Shown piece by piece: positions 23,483-32,836 of a stretch of 64,000 nt of DNA (its first letter is position 1; the number at the start of each line of letters is the position of its first letter). Source of the DNA: CAWJPW01 sp963844845 (lineage in GTDB: Bacteria; Acidobacteriota; Thermoanaerobaculia; Thermoanaerobaculales; Sulfomarinibacteraceae); contig CAWJPW010000010.1 of NCBI GenBank assembly GCA_963844845.1, positions 348,278 through 412,277 on the forward strand, in the 5' to 3' direction. Below the pieces are notes generated by a model. The model saw only the letters and a list, made by a program, of their open reading frames with translations, had not been told where the DNA came from and did no database searches. The translations under genes were made by a program, and so were the position numbers.

Positions 23483-25531
23483 TCAGGAGGTTTGAACCTC
23501 CGCGTCCGGGCGAAGGCCCGTCATCGGCTCATCGCCCTCCTGAACACTCTCCGTCCCCGCCACCTCGATCACGAGCACGGTGAGGTCGTCGGGCAGGCTC
23601 CTCCCGCCCACGTAGCGGTCGAGGTCGGCGAGGAGGCCGGCCACGAGCGCCTGGCCCTGCTGGTGGGCCCGCGCTTGCACCGCCGCCGCGAGCGCCTCGT
23701 AACCGAAGGGGTCGTCATCCTCACCGGGCGCCTCCACCAGGCCGTCCGAGTAGAGCACGACCTTGCTGCCGGGCTCGAGCGGCACCACCACCTCCGCCGG
23801 GCTGGCAAGCCGGCTGCCCACTGGGATCGACGGCACCAGCACCTCGAACACCTCCCCGACGGGGGTCACCACCAGCGGCGGTGGATGGCCGGCGTTGGCG
23901 AGGCTCAGGCACCCTCGAACAACGTCCAGCTCCGCCACCGCCAGGGTGACCATGGTGCTGTGCTCGGCCTGAGTTGTGAGGAGGCGGTTGACCCTCTGCA
24001 GCAGCTCCACCCCGCGATAACCCTCATGGACCATCGCCGCCATGTACGACTTGACCGTCGCCATGAGCAGACCTGTGGAGAGGCCGTGCCCGGCCACGTC
24101 GCCGATCGCCACCAGGAGTCGGCCCTCGTCCTCGGGGAAGAGGTCGAAGTAGTCGCCTCCCACCGCCGCCGCCGGCCGGAACGTCGCATGTACCTCGAGG
24201 ACGCCGTGGCGCATCTCTCGAGCGGGCAGCAGGCTCTCCTGGATCGCCCGCGCCAGCTCGAGCTCCCGCGCCATGCGCTCTTTCTCCTGAACCGCCGCCA
24301 GCATCCCCTGTACCGACTCGGTCATGGTGTTGAAAGCGACCGCGAGGTCACCGAGCTGGTCGTGGCGCTTCACCGGAATGCGGTATGCCAGGTTCCCCCC
24401 GGCCACCTCACGGGCGCCCCGCGACAGCCGCGCGGTCGACCGCGCGATGGCGAAGGTGATGGTGCCCGCCGCCAGCGCCGCCGCCAGCCACACCACCAGG
24501 AAGACCCCCGCCAGCGAGAGCAGCACCGCGCGCAATATGCCACCCAGCTCGTACCGCGACAGGACGAAGTCCTCCCAGACCTTCAGTGGTGAAGTGCGCA
24601 GGACGGTCACGAGCCCGGATTCACGGCGAACCTCACCGCTTGCCAGATCGGTGACCACATCGGTCACCCGAACCCAGTACACGGTACGCCTCCCCAACAG
24701 GCCCGCGTCCGCCGTTTCCGTCCCGGGTTGGAAGATCTCTTCCACCGACACGCGGCGCCCACCGGTGTGAATCCGGGGTGCGCCCTCCTCGTCGCCCGCC
24801 TGCAGGCTGAAGCCGCCAGACTCGCCCTCGCTGCCGGCGGCCGGCACGAAGTAGACGTCGAACCACTCACGCCGGTTGAGGTCACGGGCGGTTTCCTGGT
24901 CGAGGGGCAGCAGCACGGCCACCAGGTCGCCGTCCTCGCGGCGCACGGCCATCTCGAAGAAGCGATCGTCCTGCGCGACCACGCCGGTCCAGCCGTCACC
25001 CTTCACCCACATCGGCAGCGTCAGGTCCTGGGCCCCTTCGCCGTGCTCCTCGGCACCACCGAAATTCGCCATCCAGAGCAGCCGGGGCAACGGCTCCGGC
25101 GGGTGCTGGACGGCGCCTACGAGGTCGGCGCGGGCGGCATCGGACCCATGTACCCTCGCGGTGTGAACTCCACCGCGCGCCACCGCCTCCAGCTCCAGCT
25201 GAATGTTCTCCTGCAGATGACCCCAGCGCACCGAGGTGTACTGACCCATCACCATGTACAGCGCGGTGAGGGCCAGGGCGAACAGAACCACGAAGGGCGC
25301 CACCCCGGCCAACAGGTAGGAGACCAGGAGGCGGACGCCAACCCGGTAGGTGAGATGCCGCCACAGCCATCGCACCCCGCCCAGGAGCACGGTGAGAAGC
25401 CAGAAGCCCAGAAGCAGGGTGATGACGGCGGTGAGCCCGCTGTCGCTGGCGAGCGCGTAGGCGACAGCGGTGGCGACGCCGAGCACCGCCCCGGTGATCC
25501 ACCATGCCCGCCGGCGCCAACCTCCGCTCAT
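23483..25531 (-). CDS. membrane SpoIIE/PP2C-type phosphatase with HAMP domain
   Basis: The protein has 682 residues. Two N-terminal membrane helices and a third near residue 90 precede a periplasmic sensor region (about 110-320), then a further helix and a HAMP segment (STARLSRGAREVAGGNLAYR). A coiled-coil follows (ELELARAIQESLLP, typical of RsbU-like proteins), then the SpoIIE phosphatase domain with VGGDYFDLF, AIGDVAGHGL, NAGHPPP and SDGLVEA. It should dephosphorylate an anti-sigma-factor antagonist or kinase target. Its ATG overlaps the tdk stop by 4 bases. Confidence 0.88.
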   Translation of the reverse strand: MSGGWRRRAWWITGAVLGVATAVAYALASDSGLTAVITLLLGFWLLTVLLGGVRWLWRHLTYRVGVRLLVSYLLAGVAPFVVLFALALTALYMVMGQYTSVRWGHLQENIQLELEAVARGGVHTARVHGSDAARADLVGAVQHPPEPLPRLLWMANFGGAEEHGEGAQDLTLPMWVKGDGWTGVVAQDDRFFEMAVRREDGDLVAVLLPLDQETARDLNRREWFDVYFVPAAGSEGESGGFSLQAGDEEGAPRIHTGGRRVSVEEIFQPGTETADAGLLGRRTVYWVRVTDVVTDLASGEVRRESGLVTVLRTSPLKVWEDFVLSRYELGGILRAVLLSLAGVFLVVWLAAALAAGTITFAIARSTARLSRGAREVAGGNLAYRIPVKRHDQLGDLAVAFNTMTESVQGMLAAVQEKERMARELELARAIQESLLPAREMRHGVLEVHATFRPAAAVGGDYFDLFPEDEGRLLVAIGDVAGHGLSTGLLMATVKSYMAAMVHEGYRGVELLQRVNRLLTTQAEHSTMVTLAVAELDVVRGCLSLANAGHPPPLVVTPVGEVFEVLVPSIPVGSRLASPAEVVVPLEPGSKVVLYSDGLVEAPGEDDDPFGYEALAAAVQARAHQQGQALVAGLLADLDRYVGGRSLPDDLTVLVIEVAGTESVQEGDEPMTGLRPDAEVQTS

Positions 25532-26154
25532 GGCTCGGCGGAGGGCTCCGCCACCTCCCGCGGAGGAAACAACCAGGCTTCGGCGCTGTCCACGGCGCCT
25601 TCCGGCTCATGGCAGCGGCGGCAGCGGGCCTCGTACATGCCGGACGCCCCCACCACGACCTGCTCGGCCGATTGAAACAGGCGCTGCGTGTAGCTCGCCG
25701 GCGCCCCACAGCTCGCGCAGATCGCGGTGAACTTCTGCACCTGCTCGGCAATCGCGAGGAGCTCCGGCATGGGTCCGAATGGGACGCCACGGTAGTCCAT
25801 GTCGAGGCCGGCGACGATGACCCGCTTGCCGAGGTCGGCGACGTGACCGCACACGCGGGGCAGCTCGGCGTCGAAGAACTGGGCCTCGTCGATCCCCACC
25901 ACGTCGGTTCGGGGGTCGAGCCCCACCAGTACCTCGGCGGCACTCTGGATCACCTGCGAAGGGATGCGCCACTGCGAGTGCGACACCACGTCGTTCTCGC
26001 CGAAGCGGTTGTCCAGCGCCGGCTTGAACACCTGCAGCCGAAGACGAGCGATGGCGGCGCGCCGCAGCCGCCTGATCAGCTCCTCCGACTTTCCCGAGAA
26101 CATGGGCCCGGTGACCACCTCGATCCACCCCGACCCCTGATGCATCACCCGCAT
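25528..26154 (-). CDS. tdk: thymidine kinase
   Basis: The protein has 208 residues. It phosphorylates thymidine with ATP. P-loop GPMFSGKSEELIRR, DEAQFF Walker B/catalytic Glu, the lasso FTAICASCGAPASYTQR and zinc-binding Cys pairs (CASC and CRRC) are all present, as in type II thymidine kinases. ATG at 26154 has GGAGGT 7 bases upstream and is preferred over a TTG 21 bases earlier. Coupled to the phosphatase gene by a 4-base overlap, which is unusual company for a salvage enzyme. Confidence 0.93.
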   Translation of the reverse strand: MRVMHQGSGWIEVVTGPMFSGKSEELIRRLRRAAIARLRLQVFKPALDNRFGENDVVSHSQWRIPSQVIQSAAEVLVGLDPRTDVVGIDEAQFFDAELPRVCGHVADLGKRVIVAGLDMDYRGVPFGPMPELLAIAEQVQKFTAICASCGAPASYTQRLFQSAEQVVVGASGMYEARCRRCHEPEGAVDSAEAWLFPPREVAEPSAEP

Positions 26155-26276
26155 CGCCGCGACCTCCGACGGCAAGAGTAGCAGGACGGAACACCCCGAC
26201 CCACTCGGGACCGATCACACATGGAGTGGTTCGAGCGCCAGAGCATCTTCGTTCTCAAGCCGGCCGCGGGCCCCGT

Positions 26277-26918
26277 CTATACCCCTGCTTTCAGACACAC
26301 TCCCTCGAGCGGGCACTCACCACAGCGCGGCTTGCGGGCGCCACAGACCCTCCGGCCGTGCAGGATCATGCGCATAGAGAAACGCACCCACTCCTCCTCG
26401 GGAATCAGCGCCTCGAGCTCCTCCTCGATGCGCTCGGGGTCCTCCGCCTCGGCCAGACCGAGCCGCCGCGACACCCGCCTCACGTGGGTGTCCACCGCGA
26501 TCCCCGCCGGGATACCGAAGGCCTCGCCCAGTACCACGTTGGCGGTCTTGCGCCCGACGCCGGGCAGGCGGACCATGGCGCCGACGTCGCGGGGCAGCTC
26601 ACCGCCGTACTCAACGGTCACCTCTTCGGCGGCGCCGAGGAGGGAACGCGCCTTGTTGCGGTAGAAGCCGGTGGGGCGGACGAGCTCCTCCACGTCGTCC
26701 TGCGATGCCCGCGCCAGCTCGGCAGGCCCCGGCCAGCGTGCGAACAGCCCCGGGGTGACCTGGTTGACCCGCTGGTCAGTGCACTGGGCCGACAAAATCG
26801 TCGCCACCAGCAGCTCCCACGGGGTCCGGTAGTCCAGCTCGCACTCCGCCCCGGCGTACATCTCAGCGAGGATCGCCACGACGGCATCAGCCCGTTTCTG
26901 CTTCTTCATAGCGCGCAT
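26277..26918 (-). CDS. nth: endonuclease III
   Basis: The protein has 213 residues and is a DNA N-glycosylase/AP lyase for oxidised pyrimidines. Features: LLVATILSAQCTDQRVN, the helix-hairpin-helix LPGVGRKTANVVLGEAFG with catalytic Lys, catalytic Asp in AVDTHVRRVSRRLGL, and the C-terminal 4Fe-4S ligands in VCGARKPRCGECPLEGVC. ATG at 26918 has AGGTAG close by; MKKQKR at 26909 is an alternative. The region 26919-27050 upstream is non-coding, with a few small GC-rich dyads. Confidence 0.94.
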   Translation of the reverse strand: MRAMKKQKRADAVVAILAEMYAGAECELDYRTPWELLVATILSAQCTDQRVNQVTPGLFARWPGPAELARASQDDVEELVRPTGFYRNKARSLLGAAEEVTVEYGGELPRDVGAMVRLPGVGRKTANVVLGEAFGIPAGIAVDTHVRRVSRRLGLAEAEDPERIEEELEALIPEEEWVRFSMRMILHGRRVCGARKPRCGECPLEGVCLKAGV

Positions 26919-27051
26919 TCTACCTGCACGGTCCCGCGTCGGCCTGGAGCACCCGCCCCTCTCTCCGCCTCCCGAGCGGCTTCGCGCTCCTCCCGCTCCT
27001 CGTCCCCGGGAGCGACATCGCTCCTTCTGAACAGCGTAACGCCGTCCCCTA

Positions 27052-27080
27052 CTGACTTTCCCGCGAGGCGGGAAAGTCAG
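27052..27080 (-). terminator. strong terminator overlapping the stop codon of the uridine kinase-like gene
   Basis: CTGACTTTCCCGC and GCGGGAAAGTCAG form a perfect 13 bp stem with a GAG loop. The stop codon of the minus-strand gene (27077-27079) lies inside the stem. There is no long T-run. Confidence 0.65.
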
Positions 27081-28744
27081 TAGTCGAACGCCGACCCGCC
27101 GATGAACTCCCGCAGGATGGACGTCTGCGGCACCTCGTCGGCGAAGATCGCAACGAACATGGAGAGGAACTTGAGCAGCCGATACGCCTCGGGATAGCTG
27201 TCCGAGGTCCGCGGCACCTGGAGCAGAAAGCGCTCGGCGTAGGTTGCCAGCACTGCCGGCTCGTACACCAGCGCCGAGTTGAACATCACGTCGGCGTGCT
27301 CCTGGAAGGGGAAGATCCACCTCGCCTCCCCCGCCCGCACCCTCTCCCACAGCTTCAGGGTGCGCTCCGCGGTGAAGCCGCGAAACAGGTGGTCACGCAC
27401 GATCCGGCGGATGAGCCGAGCGTCGGCGGTGAAGATCCGGTTGTGGTCGTCGATGGCCAGCTGGGTCAGCGCCGAGCTGTAGATCTGGTACTTGTGCTGC
27501 CGCGGCACGCTGGCAGTGAGGCGGTCGTCGAGACCGTGGATGCCCTCGATGACCAGCACCTGGCCTTCGCTGAGGTGGAACGGCTCCCACTTGGACTCGG
27601 GCCGGCGGGTGCCGGTGAGGAAGTCGTAGCGCGGCGTCAGCACCTCGCGCCCCGCCAACAGGTCCACCAGCTGCTGGTGGAAGAGTGGCAGGTCGAGGGC
27701 CTCGATGGACTCGAAGTCCGGCTGCCCGTCTTCGCCCACCGGAGTGTGCGCACGGTCGATGTAGTAGTTGTCCAGAGACAACGATACCGGCTCGATGCCG
27801 TTGACCTGCAGCTGGATGCCGAGGCGTTTGGCGAACGTCGTCTTACCGGACGACGAAGGGCCGGCGATGGTGACCAGGCGGACCTCGTCGAGGCGCGCCA
27901 GGATGGCATCGGCGATCTGGGCGATCTTCTTCTCGTGCAGGCCCTCCGCGATGCGGATCATGGAGGAGATCTCGCCGTTGAGGCAGAGCCGGTTGAGCTG
28001 GCCCACGTGGTTGATCCCCAGCAGCTCCTGCCAGCGTCGCGTCTCACGATATGTGTGGAAGAGCAGCGGACGGGGGGTGAACGCGGGGAGGCGGTCGCGC
28101 TGAGCCCGCCGCGGGAAGCGCAGCAACAGCCCGCCCTCGTAGGGGATCACGCCGAAGGTGGGCAGGCAACCGGCATGTGGCGCGTAGGAGCCGTGGGCGA
28201 TGTCCACGAACTCCCCACAGGTGATGATGTGCACCGTCGAGCTGCGACGGGTGGCGAGGAGCTCGAGCTTGTCGTGGAAGCCGCGGCTGCGGAAGACGTC
28301 CTCGATCTCCTCGATCGTCACCGTCTCGCGGCGAAAGGGCCGACGCTCCAGGTGGATCTCGCGCATCCTGCGCTCGAGCTCCGGCGCCATCTCCTCGGGC
28401 TCCGGCGCGCCGTTGCGCACCTGGAAGAAGTAGCTGTTGCCCAGCGACTGGCCGATCACCAGGTGCACCATGGGGTAGAGCTCGAGGCAGGCCTCGTAGA
28501 GCATGAGGCTCACGGACCGCTTGTACACTGCCTCGGCATCGCGGCTGCCGTAGCGAACCAGCTCCAGCAGGACCCGGCCGCGCAGCGGGAAGTCGAGCAT
28601 CACCTGGCGCCGGTTCACCAGTGCCGCCAGCACAGTATCCGGCACCTCGCCCTGCGTCCGGCGGAGGAACTCATCCACCCGCATGCCCGTCGGCACGTGG
28701 TGCAGGCTCCCCTGGAACTGGACCTCGACCTCGTGGTTGTTCAC
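27077..28744 (-). CDS. TGS-domain nucleoside/uridine kinase-like protein
   Basis: The protein has 555 residues. An N-terminal TGS-like domain (residues about 1-60) and a ThrRS-like second domain with HIITCGEFVDIAHG precede a phosphoribulokinase/uridine kinase domain: P-loop VTIAGPSSSGKTTFAKRL (about 300), LSLDNYYIDR, VIEGIHGLDDR and IRRIVRDHLFRG. This architecture is widespread as a putative uridine kinase of uncertain substrate. GTG at 28744 is the likely start because it sits 4 bases after the NYN gene and homology begins at VEVQF. Same operon as the NYN gene. Confidence 0.85.
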   Translation of the reverse strand: MNNHEVEVQFQGSLHHVPTGMRVDEFLRRTQGEVPDTVLAALVNRRQVMLDFPLRGRVLLELVRYGSRDAEAVYKRSVSLMLYEACLELYPMVHLVIGQSLGNSYFFQVRNGAPEPEEMAPELERRMREIHLERRPFRRETVTIEEIEDVFRSRGFHDKLELLATRRSSTVHIITCGEFVDIAHGSYAPHAGCLPTFGVIPYEGGLLLRFPRRAQRDRLPAFTPRPLLFHTYRETRRWQELLGINHVGQLNRLCLNGEISSMIRIAEGLHEKKIAQIADAILARLDEVRLVTIAGPSSSGKTTFAKRLGIQLQVNGIEPVSLSLDNYYIDRAHTPVGEDGQPDFESIEALDLPLFHQQLVDLLAGREVLTPRYDFLTGTRRPESKWEPFHLSEGQVLVIEGIHGLDDRLTASVPRQHKYQIYSSALTQLAIDDHNRIFTADARLIRRIVRDHLFRGFTAERTLKLWERVRAGEARWIFPFQEHADVMFNSALVYEPAVLATYAERFLLQVPRTSDSYPEAYRLLKFLSMFVAIFADEVPQTSILREFIGGSAFDY

Positions 28745-28748
28745 GGCG

Positions 28749-29342
28749 CTACCCGCGCACGAGCTCGGGGATGAGCGGGTCCAGATCCAGCGACGCCCAG
28801 GCTTCGCGGGCCAGGTCGAGCCCGGAGTCACGCCAGCCGGCGTGCACGACCTTGCCTCCTCCGCGCACCAGGTGCGTCACCACCGGAACCAGCTCCGTGT
28901 CCGAGCTCGCCAGCACCGCCACGTCGTAGGCGTCGGCGTGGTGCAGAGCAAGCAGATCGCAGACCATTCGGGTGGTGAGGCCCTTGCTGGCGGTCTGCGT
29001 GAAGGGCTCGCCACACTCGGGGCAATGCTCGTGCTCGCTCCCGCAGGCGGCGCAGCGTACCGGCCGCACACGCCGCGTGAGCCGGGCGATGCTCACTGCA
29101 AACCCCGGCTGCCGGTCGAGGAACGTCTCGAGCCAGTTGAGAAGGTTCTCATTGCCGGGGTCCACCGAGGCGTAGATGTGGGTGCCCTCGTAGGTCAGGT
29201 CGGCGAAACGGCTGATCTTCTCCGTGGCGCGGATCAGGGCCCACGGCAGCGCCAGCCAGTCGCACCGAGCGTCCTGCGCACGCTCGTTCCAGTTCAGCTG
29301 GAAGTTCCAGTAGTCGACGAAGATCCGCGTGCGCAACGCCAC
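28749..29342 (-). CDS. NYN domain (PIN-like) putative ribonuclease with zinc ribbon insert
   Basis: The protein has 197 residues. The NYN/LabA fold is seen in RIFVDYWNFQLN (first Asp and Asn), KGLTTRMVCDLLALHHADAY and VLASSDTELVPVV (catalytic Asp cluster). A zinc ribbon (CAACGSEHEHCPEC) is inserted about residue 105. Such proteins are predicted metal-dependent RNases. GTG at 29342 has GGAGGG 6 bases upstream; a TTG 15 bases earlier is less likely. It is followed immediately by the kinase-like gene. Confidence 0.8.
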   Translation of the reverse strand: MALRTRIFVDYWNFQLNWNERAQDARCDWLALPWALIRATEKISRFADLTYEGTHIYASVDPGNENLLNWLETFLDRQPGFAVSIARLTRRVRPVRCAACGSEHEHCPECGEPFTQTASKGLTTRMVCDLLALHHADAYDVAVLASSDTELVPVVTHLVRGGGKVVHAGWRDSGLDLAREAWASLDLDPLIPELVRG

Positions 29343-29453
29343 TGGCGATCCCTCCAATCTCAGCTTCCAATCGGCGACCAGGCAACCATCGCCAAGGTAA
29401 GATTATACCGCAGCGCAATCGACGAGCCAACACTCTCGCGTGCAGACGTTTAA

Positions 29454-30170
29454 CTACCGGCGGACGGGCGCGATATCCTCGACCTTGGTCATCACGTCGA
29501 AGCTGCGCTCGAAGAGCCACAGCCCCGCCTCGCCGTGCTGCTCCACCCCCGCCACGTACACCAGGCCCCCCTGCTCGACGAGGTCATAGTGCACGTGCAG
29601 GGTTCGGAGCGGGTTCGGCGGCTTCACCGCCTCCATGTCCACCCACACCGGCGTGAGAGTTGCGGGATCGAAGGCTATGGTTCCGCGTCCGAGGTTCGCG
29701 GCGCCGCGAAACTCCGACCGCGGCTCGAACGCTGCAAGGAGCACCCGGGCGCCGCGACGGAGCAGGCCCAGCCGGTAGAACCTCTCGCCGCCTCCGAAGG
29801 GCTCGCGCAGCGCGAGCTCGCCCCGATCGGCGCGATCGACCCCCGAGCGCACTGGCGCCAGCTCCCGACGGCCCTCGACGGTGAGGTCCTCACCATCCCG
29901 CGACATGCGGAGCACCTCACGGTGCTCGACTCCATCTCCCGAGCGCGTCACCCGCACTGAGATCTCGATGGCATGCTCGACGGAGCCGTCGGGCCGGCGC
30001 TCCTCGGACACCGTGTCCACGGTGTAGCTGCCCGTGAATGAGGCCGCCTCTCCGGGGTGCACAACCGCGGCGAGCTGCTGATCCACCGCCGCACGCGGCG
30101 TCACGAGGTCGCGTCCCGCGCCCACGCTGAGCAGCCCCAGAGCCGCAACGAGAATGAGACGAAAACGCAT
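29454..30170 (-). CDS. secreted protein of unknown function
   Basis: The protein has 238 residues with a signal peptide (MRFRLILVAALGLLSVGAG). The rest is predicted beta-rich, with motifs such as GSYTVDTVSEER and VWVDMEAVKPPNPLRTLHVHY, resembling periplasmic outer-membrane-lipoprotein-sorting-like folds only in general style. I do not recognise the family. It stands between the NYN operon and the flotillin operon on the same strand. Confidence 0.65.
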   Translation of the reverse strand: MRFRLILVAALGLLSVGAGRDLVTPRAAVDQQLAAVVHPGEAASFTGSYTVDTVSEERRPDGSVEHAIEISVRVTRSGDGVEHREVLRMSRDGEDLTVEGRRELAPVRSGVDRADRGELALREPFGGGERFYRLGLLRRGARVLLAAFEPRSEFRGAANLGRGTIAFDPATLTPVWVDMEAVKPPNPLRTLHVHYDLVEQGGLVYVAGVEQHGEAGLWLFERSFDVMTKVEDIAPVRR

Positions 30171-30231
30171 GCCATCGCCAGCAACTCCACCTTCACGTTG
30201 TGAATTCCAGAGCGCCGGCGCCCGCTCGCGC

Positions 30232-31293
30232 TCAGCTGACGCTCAGGCGGAGCAGCCGCCGCCGCAGCGCGGGAGAGGAGAGCGCTTCCGCCGCGGTCGC
30301 CAGTGCACCGAGGGAGGCCATGCCAGTGCGGGCCAGCACCGCGAGGCACCAGGCCCGGTCTCGCTCGGCGGCGAGGAGTTCCACCAGGGCCAGTGCGATC
30401 GCGCCGTCTGCGGGGTAACCGGCCTCGAAGAGGGCGGCGAGTGCGCGGCGCCGGGGCCAGCCGTCGGGAAAGGTCTCGAGGACCGCCACCAGCTCGTCCT
30501 CGGGGGAGACCTCGCCCGCGGCAAGGGCACGGTGCAGCCGCCCGAGCCGTGCGGCCAGGCTCGCGTCGCCGGCGAGCGCGGCCGCCAGCTCGCGGGGGGC
30601 GGCGCCCGTGTCGTCGCCGGGTTGCGCTGCCTCTCCCGACACCCGCGCAGTCTGTCCCTGACCTCGCTCTCGGAGGGCCGCCCAACCACGCTGCTCGCGG
30701 GGAACCGGCTCACCGGGCGACGGCGCCGCGTGTGGCCGGGGGGGCTCCCGAGGAACCGGCACAGGCGGCGGCAGCTCGGGAGGCGGCGCCTCCGGCAACG
30801 GCTTCACCGCCGGCGCTGGTGGCACAGCCGCCGGGATAGCGGCCTGCTGCTCCGCTTCGCCACCCGCTTCAGCCACCTCCTCGCCACCGCCAACCGGCGG
30901 CGGCGGCGTTGCTGCCTCACCCTCGTCGCTTCCAGCCTCGCGGGCCAGCCGGCTCTCCAGCTGAGCGAGACCCTGGATCACCGTGGCGCGGCGGGTCGCC
31001 GGGTTGACGAGGCCGTGGACGAGGTCCTGCAGCTCGCGCGGGTCCGCCTGCTGCGCGGCGCGCACCGCACGCAGCAGCTCGGCAGGCGCCAGGCCGCCTC
31101 GCCGCACCGCGAGACGCTCGAGCAGGGTGTCGGCCTCCTCCAGCCCCAGGTGGGCCGCCAGCTGCTCACGCTCGTCACGGTTGAGACGGCGCACCTCGCG
31201 CCATGCAAGGGCCACGCGTCGCAGGCGCTCCAGCGGGGTACGAGCCCCTTCCAGCTGCCGCAGCAGTCCGACGAGGTCGTCGGCGGGCGCCAA
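30232..31293 (-). CDS. uncharacterised protein encoded with flotillin
   Basis: The protein has 353 residues. A helical, Arg/Leu/Ala-rich N-terminus (to about 120), a Pro/Ala-rich low-complexity linker (about 125-215) and a helical C-terminus (about 220-353, including ELAAALAGDASLAARLGRLH). It begins at a TTG 9 bases after the flotillin stop, with AGGGG upstream, so it is cotranscribed. No domain is recognisable. It may be a cytoplasmic partner of the flotillin scaffold (inference). Confidence 0.65.
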   Translation of the reverse strand: MAPADDLVGLLRQLEGARTPLERLRRVALAWREVRRLNRDEREQLAAHLGLEEADTLLERLAVRRGGLAPAELLRAVRAAQQADPRELQDLVHGLVNPATRRATVIQGLAQLESRLAREAGSDEGEAATPPPPVGGGEEVAEAGGEAEQQAAIPAAVPPAPAVKPLPEAPPPELPPPVPVPREPPRPHAAPSPGEPVPREQRGWAALRERGQGQTARVSGEAAQPGDDTGAAPRELAAALAGDASLAARLGRLHRALAAGEVSPEDELVAVLETFPDGWPRRRALAALFEAGYPADGAIALALVELLAAERDRAWCLAVLARTGMASLGALATAAEALSSPALRRRLLRLSVS

Positions 31294-31302
31294 GACGAAC
31301 CC

Positions 31303-32775
31303 CTACGCGTCCCGCTCGCTCTCGGGCTCCCGCGTGGGCCCCGCACCCGCCGCCACCGCCCCGGGCAGTCGTGAGATGTCCTGCAGGAAGCGGTCCATGT
31401 CCACTCCGGCCAGCTGCTGCATGATGGGACGCAGCTGGCTGAGCACCTGGACGACGTCCTCGGTGAGCTTGGAGGCGCCGGTCCCGTGGCCATCGCCACC
31501 GTTGCTTATGATCGTCGTGGTGCCGGCGCGCGCCAGGGGCTCGGCCACCGCGGCGGCGATCTCGGGCAGCACCTTGAGCGCCTCGATGGAGAGGCCGGCC
31601 TCGTTGTAGAGCTTGAGCGCCTCGGCTAGGAGGCGCCGCGCTTCGGCCTCGGCCTCGCCCCTGGCCTGGATGGCCTCAGCCTCGGCGAGACCGATCTGGC
31701 GCCGCATGGTGGACTCGGCCGTGGCCTTGGCGAGGCCCTCGGCCTTGACCGCCTCGGCCGCCTGCTCGCGGCGGGTGCGCTCGGCCGTTGCCTGCCGCTC
31801 GACACGGTACTGCTCGGCGTCGGCCAGACGCTCGGCCTCGTACTTCTTGGCGTCGGCCTGCTCGCGGATGGTGGCGTTGAGCTCGAGCTTCTGGCGATCG
31901 ACCTCCTTGCCGGCGATGGTGATGTCCTGGACCTTGAGCTCCATCTCGCCGGCCTTGACGGCCCGGGCGTTGGCGACGTCCACCTCCTGGCGGATCGACG
32001 CCTGCTTGAGGCTGAGCGCCTTCTCGGAGTCGGCGATCTCGGTGTCCACCCCGAAGCGCTTCTGCTCCTTCTGCTGGCGGGCGCTCTCCTCCTCGATGGC
32101 GGCGTCGCGGTCGGCGTTGGCCGTGGCGATGCGGGCGAACTTCAGCGCCTCCTGGATCTTGGGTTGGCCGAGCGCGTTCAGGTACCCCTCGTCGTCCTGG
32201 ATCTCTTGGAAGACGAACGACTTGAACTCGAATCCCATACCCTCCAGATCGAGGTGGGCCTCCTCGCGCACCTTCTCCTGGAAGCTCTTCTGGTCGCGGT
32301 AGAGCTCCTCCAGTGTAAGGGTTCCGATGATCCCGCGCAGGTGGCCCGCCACCGTCTCCTTGATGGTCGCCTGGATCTGCTGCGCCGGCACGCCGAGAAA
32401 GCCCTCGGCGGCACGCCGGATGTTCTCCATCCCGCCGTGGATCTTGACCTGAGCCACCGCCTTCACGTTGATGGGGATGCCCTGCACCGTGTAGACGTGG
32501 CGAAGATCGATGTCGAGGGTCATCATGCGCAGCGACAGGAACTCGCACTGCTCCCACGCCGGCCACACGAAGGTACCGCCGCCGCGCACGATCCGGAAGC
32601 CCTGGATCTCGCCCTTCTCGCTGCGCACCTTGGCTCCGAAGAGCTTGCGGCGGCCGAACACGATAAGGGCCTCGTCGGGACCGGCCTTCTTGTAGCGGAG
32701 GCGGACGGTCAAGTATACGAAAAAGACAACGACAGCGAGGACGACGAGCATCGAGGCGACGGTCGCAGCGCTCAC
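31303..32775 (-). CDS. flotillin/SPFH-domain membrane scaffold protein
   Basis: The protein has 490 residues. One N-terminal membrane helix (about 5-27) is followed by an SPFH domain (about 30-220: GGGTFVWPAWEQCEFLSL, VQGIPINVKAVAQVKI) and a long coiled-coil rich in Glu/Ala (about 230-400, repeated EA-type heptads, AEAEAIQARGEAEAEAR), then a glycine-rich tail. It belongs to the YuaG/FloT type that organises membrane microdomains. No NfeD gene lies next to it, only the unknown gene downstream. Confidence 0.9.
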   Translation of the reverse strand: MSAATVASMLVVLAVVVFFVYLTVRLRYKKAGPDEALIVFGRRKLFGAKVRSEKGEIQGFRIVRGGGTFVWPAWEQCEFLSLRMMTLDIDLRHVYTVQGIPINVKAVAQVKIHGGMENIRRAAEGFLGVPAQQIQATIKETVAGHLRGIIGTLTLEELYRDQKSFQEKVREEAHLDLEGMGFEFKSFVFQEIQDDEGYLNALGQPKIQEALKFARIATANADRDAAIEEESARQQKEQKRFGVDTEIADSEKALSLKQASIRQEVDVANARAVKAGEMELKVQDITIAGKEVDRQKLELNATIREQADAKKYEAERLADAEQYRVERQATAERTRREQAAEAVKAEGLAKATAESTMRRQIGLAEAEAIQARGEAEAEARRLLAEALKLYNEAGLSIEALKVLPEIAAAVAEPLARAGTTTIISNGGDGHGTGASKLTEDVVQVLSQLRPIMQQLAGVDMDRFLQDISRLPGAVAAGAGPTREPESERDA

Positions 32776-32836
32776 GGCACTACCTCCAGAGGAGCTGTCA
32801 ATTCAGTCTATCACCGGCGACTCGCCGCCCCGGGCA

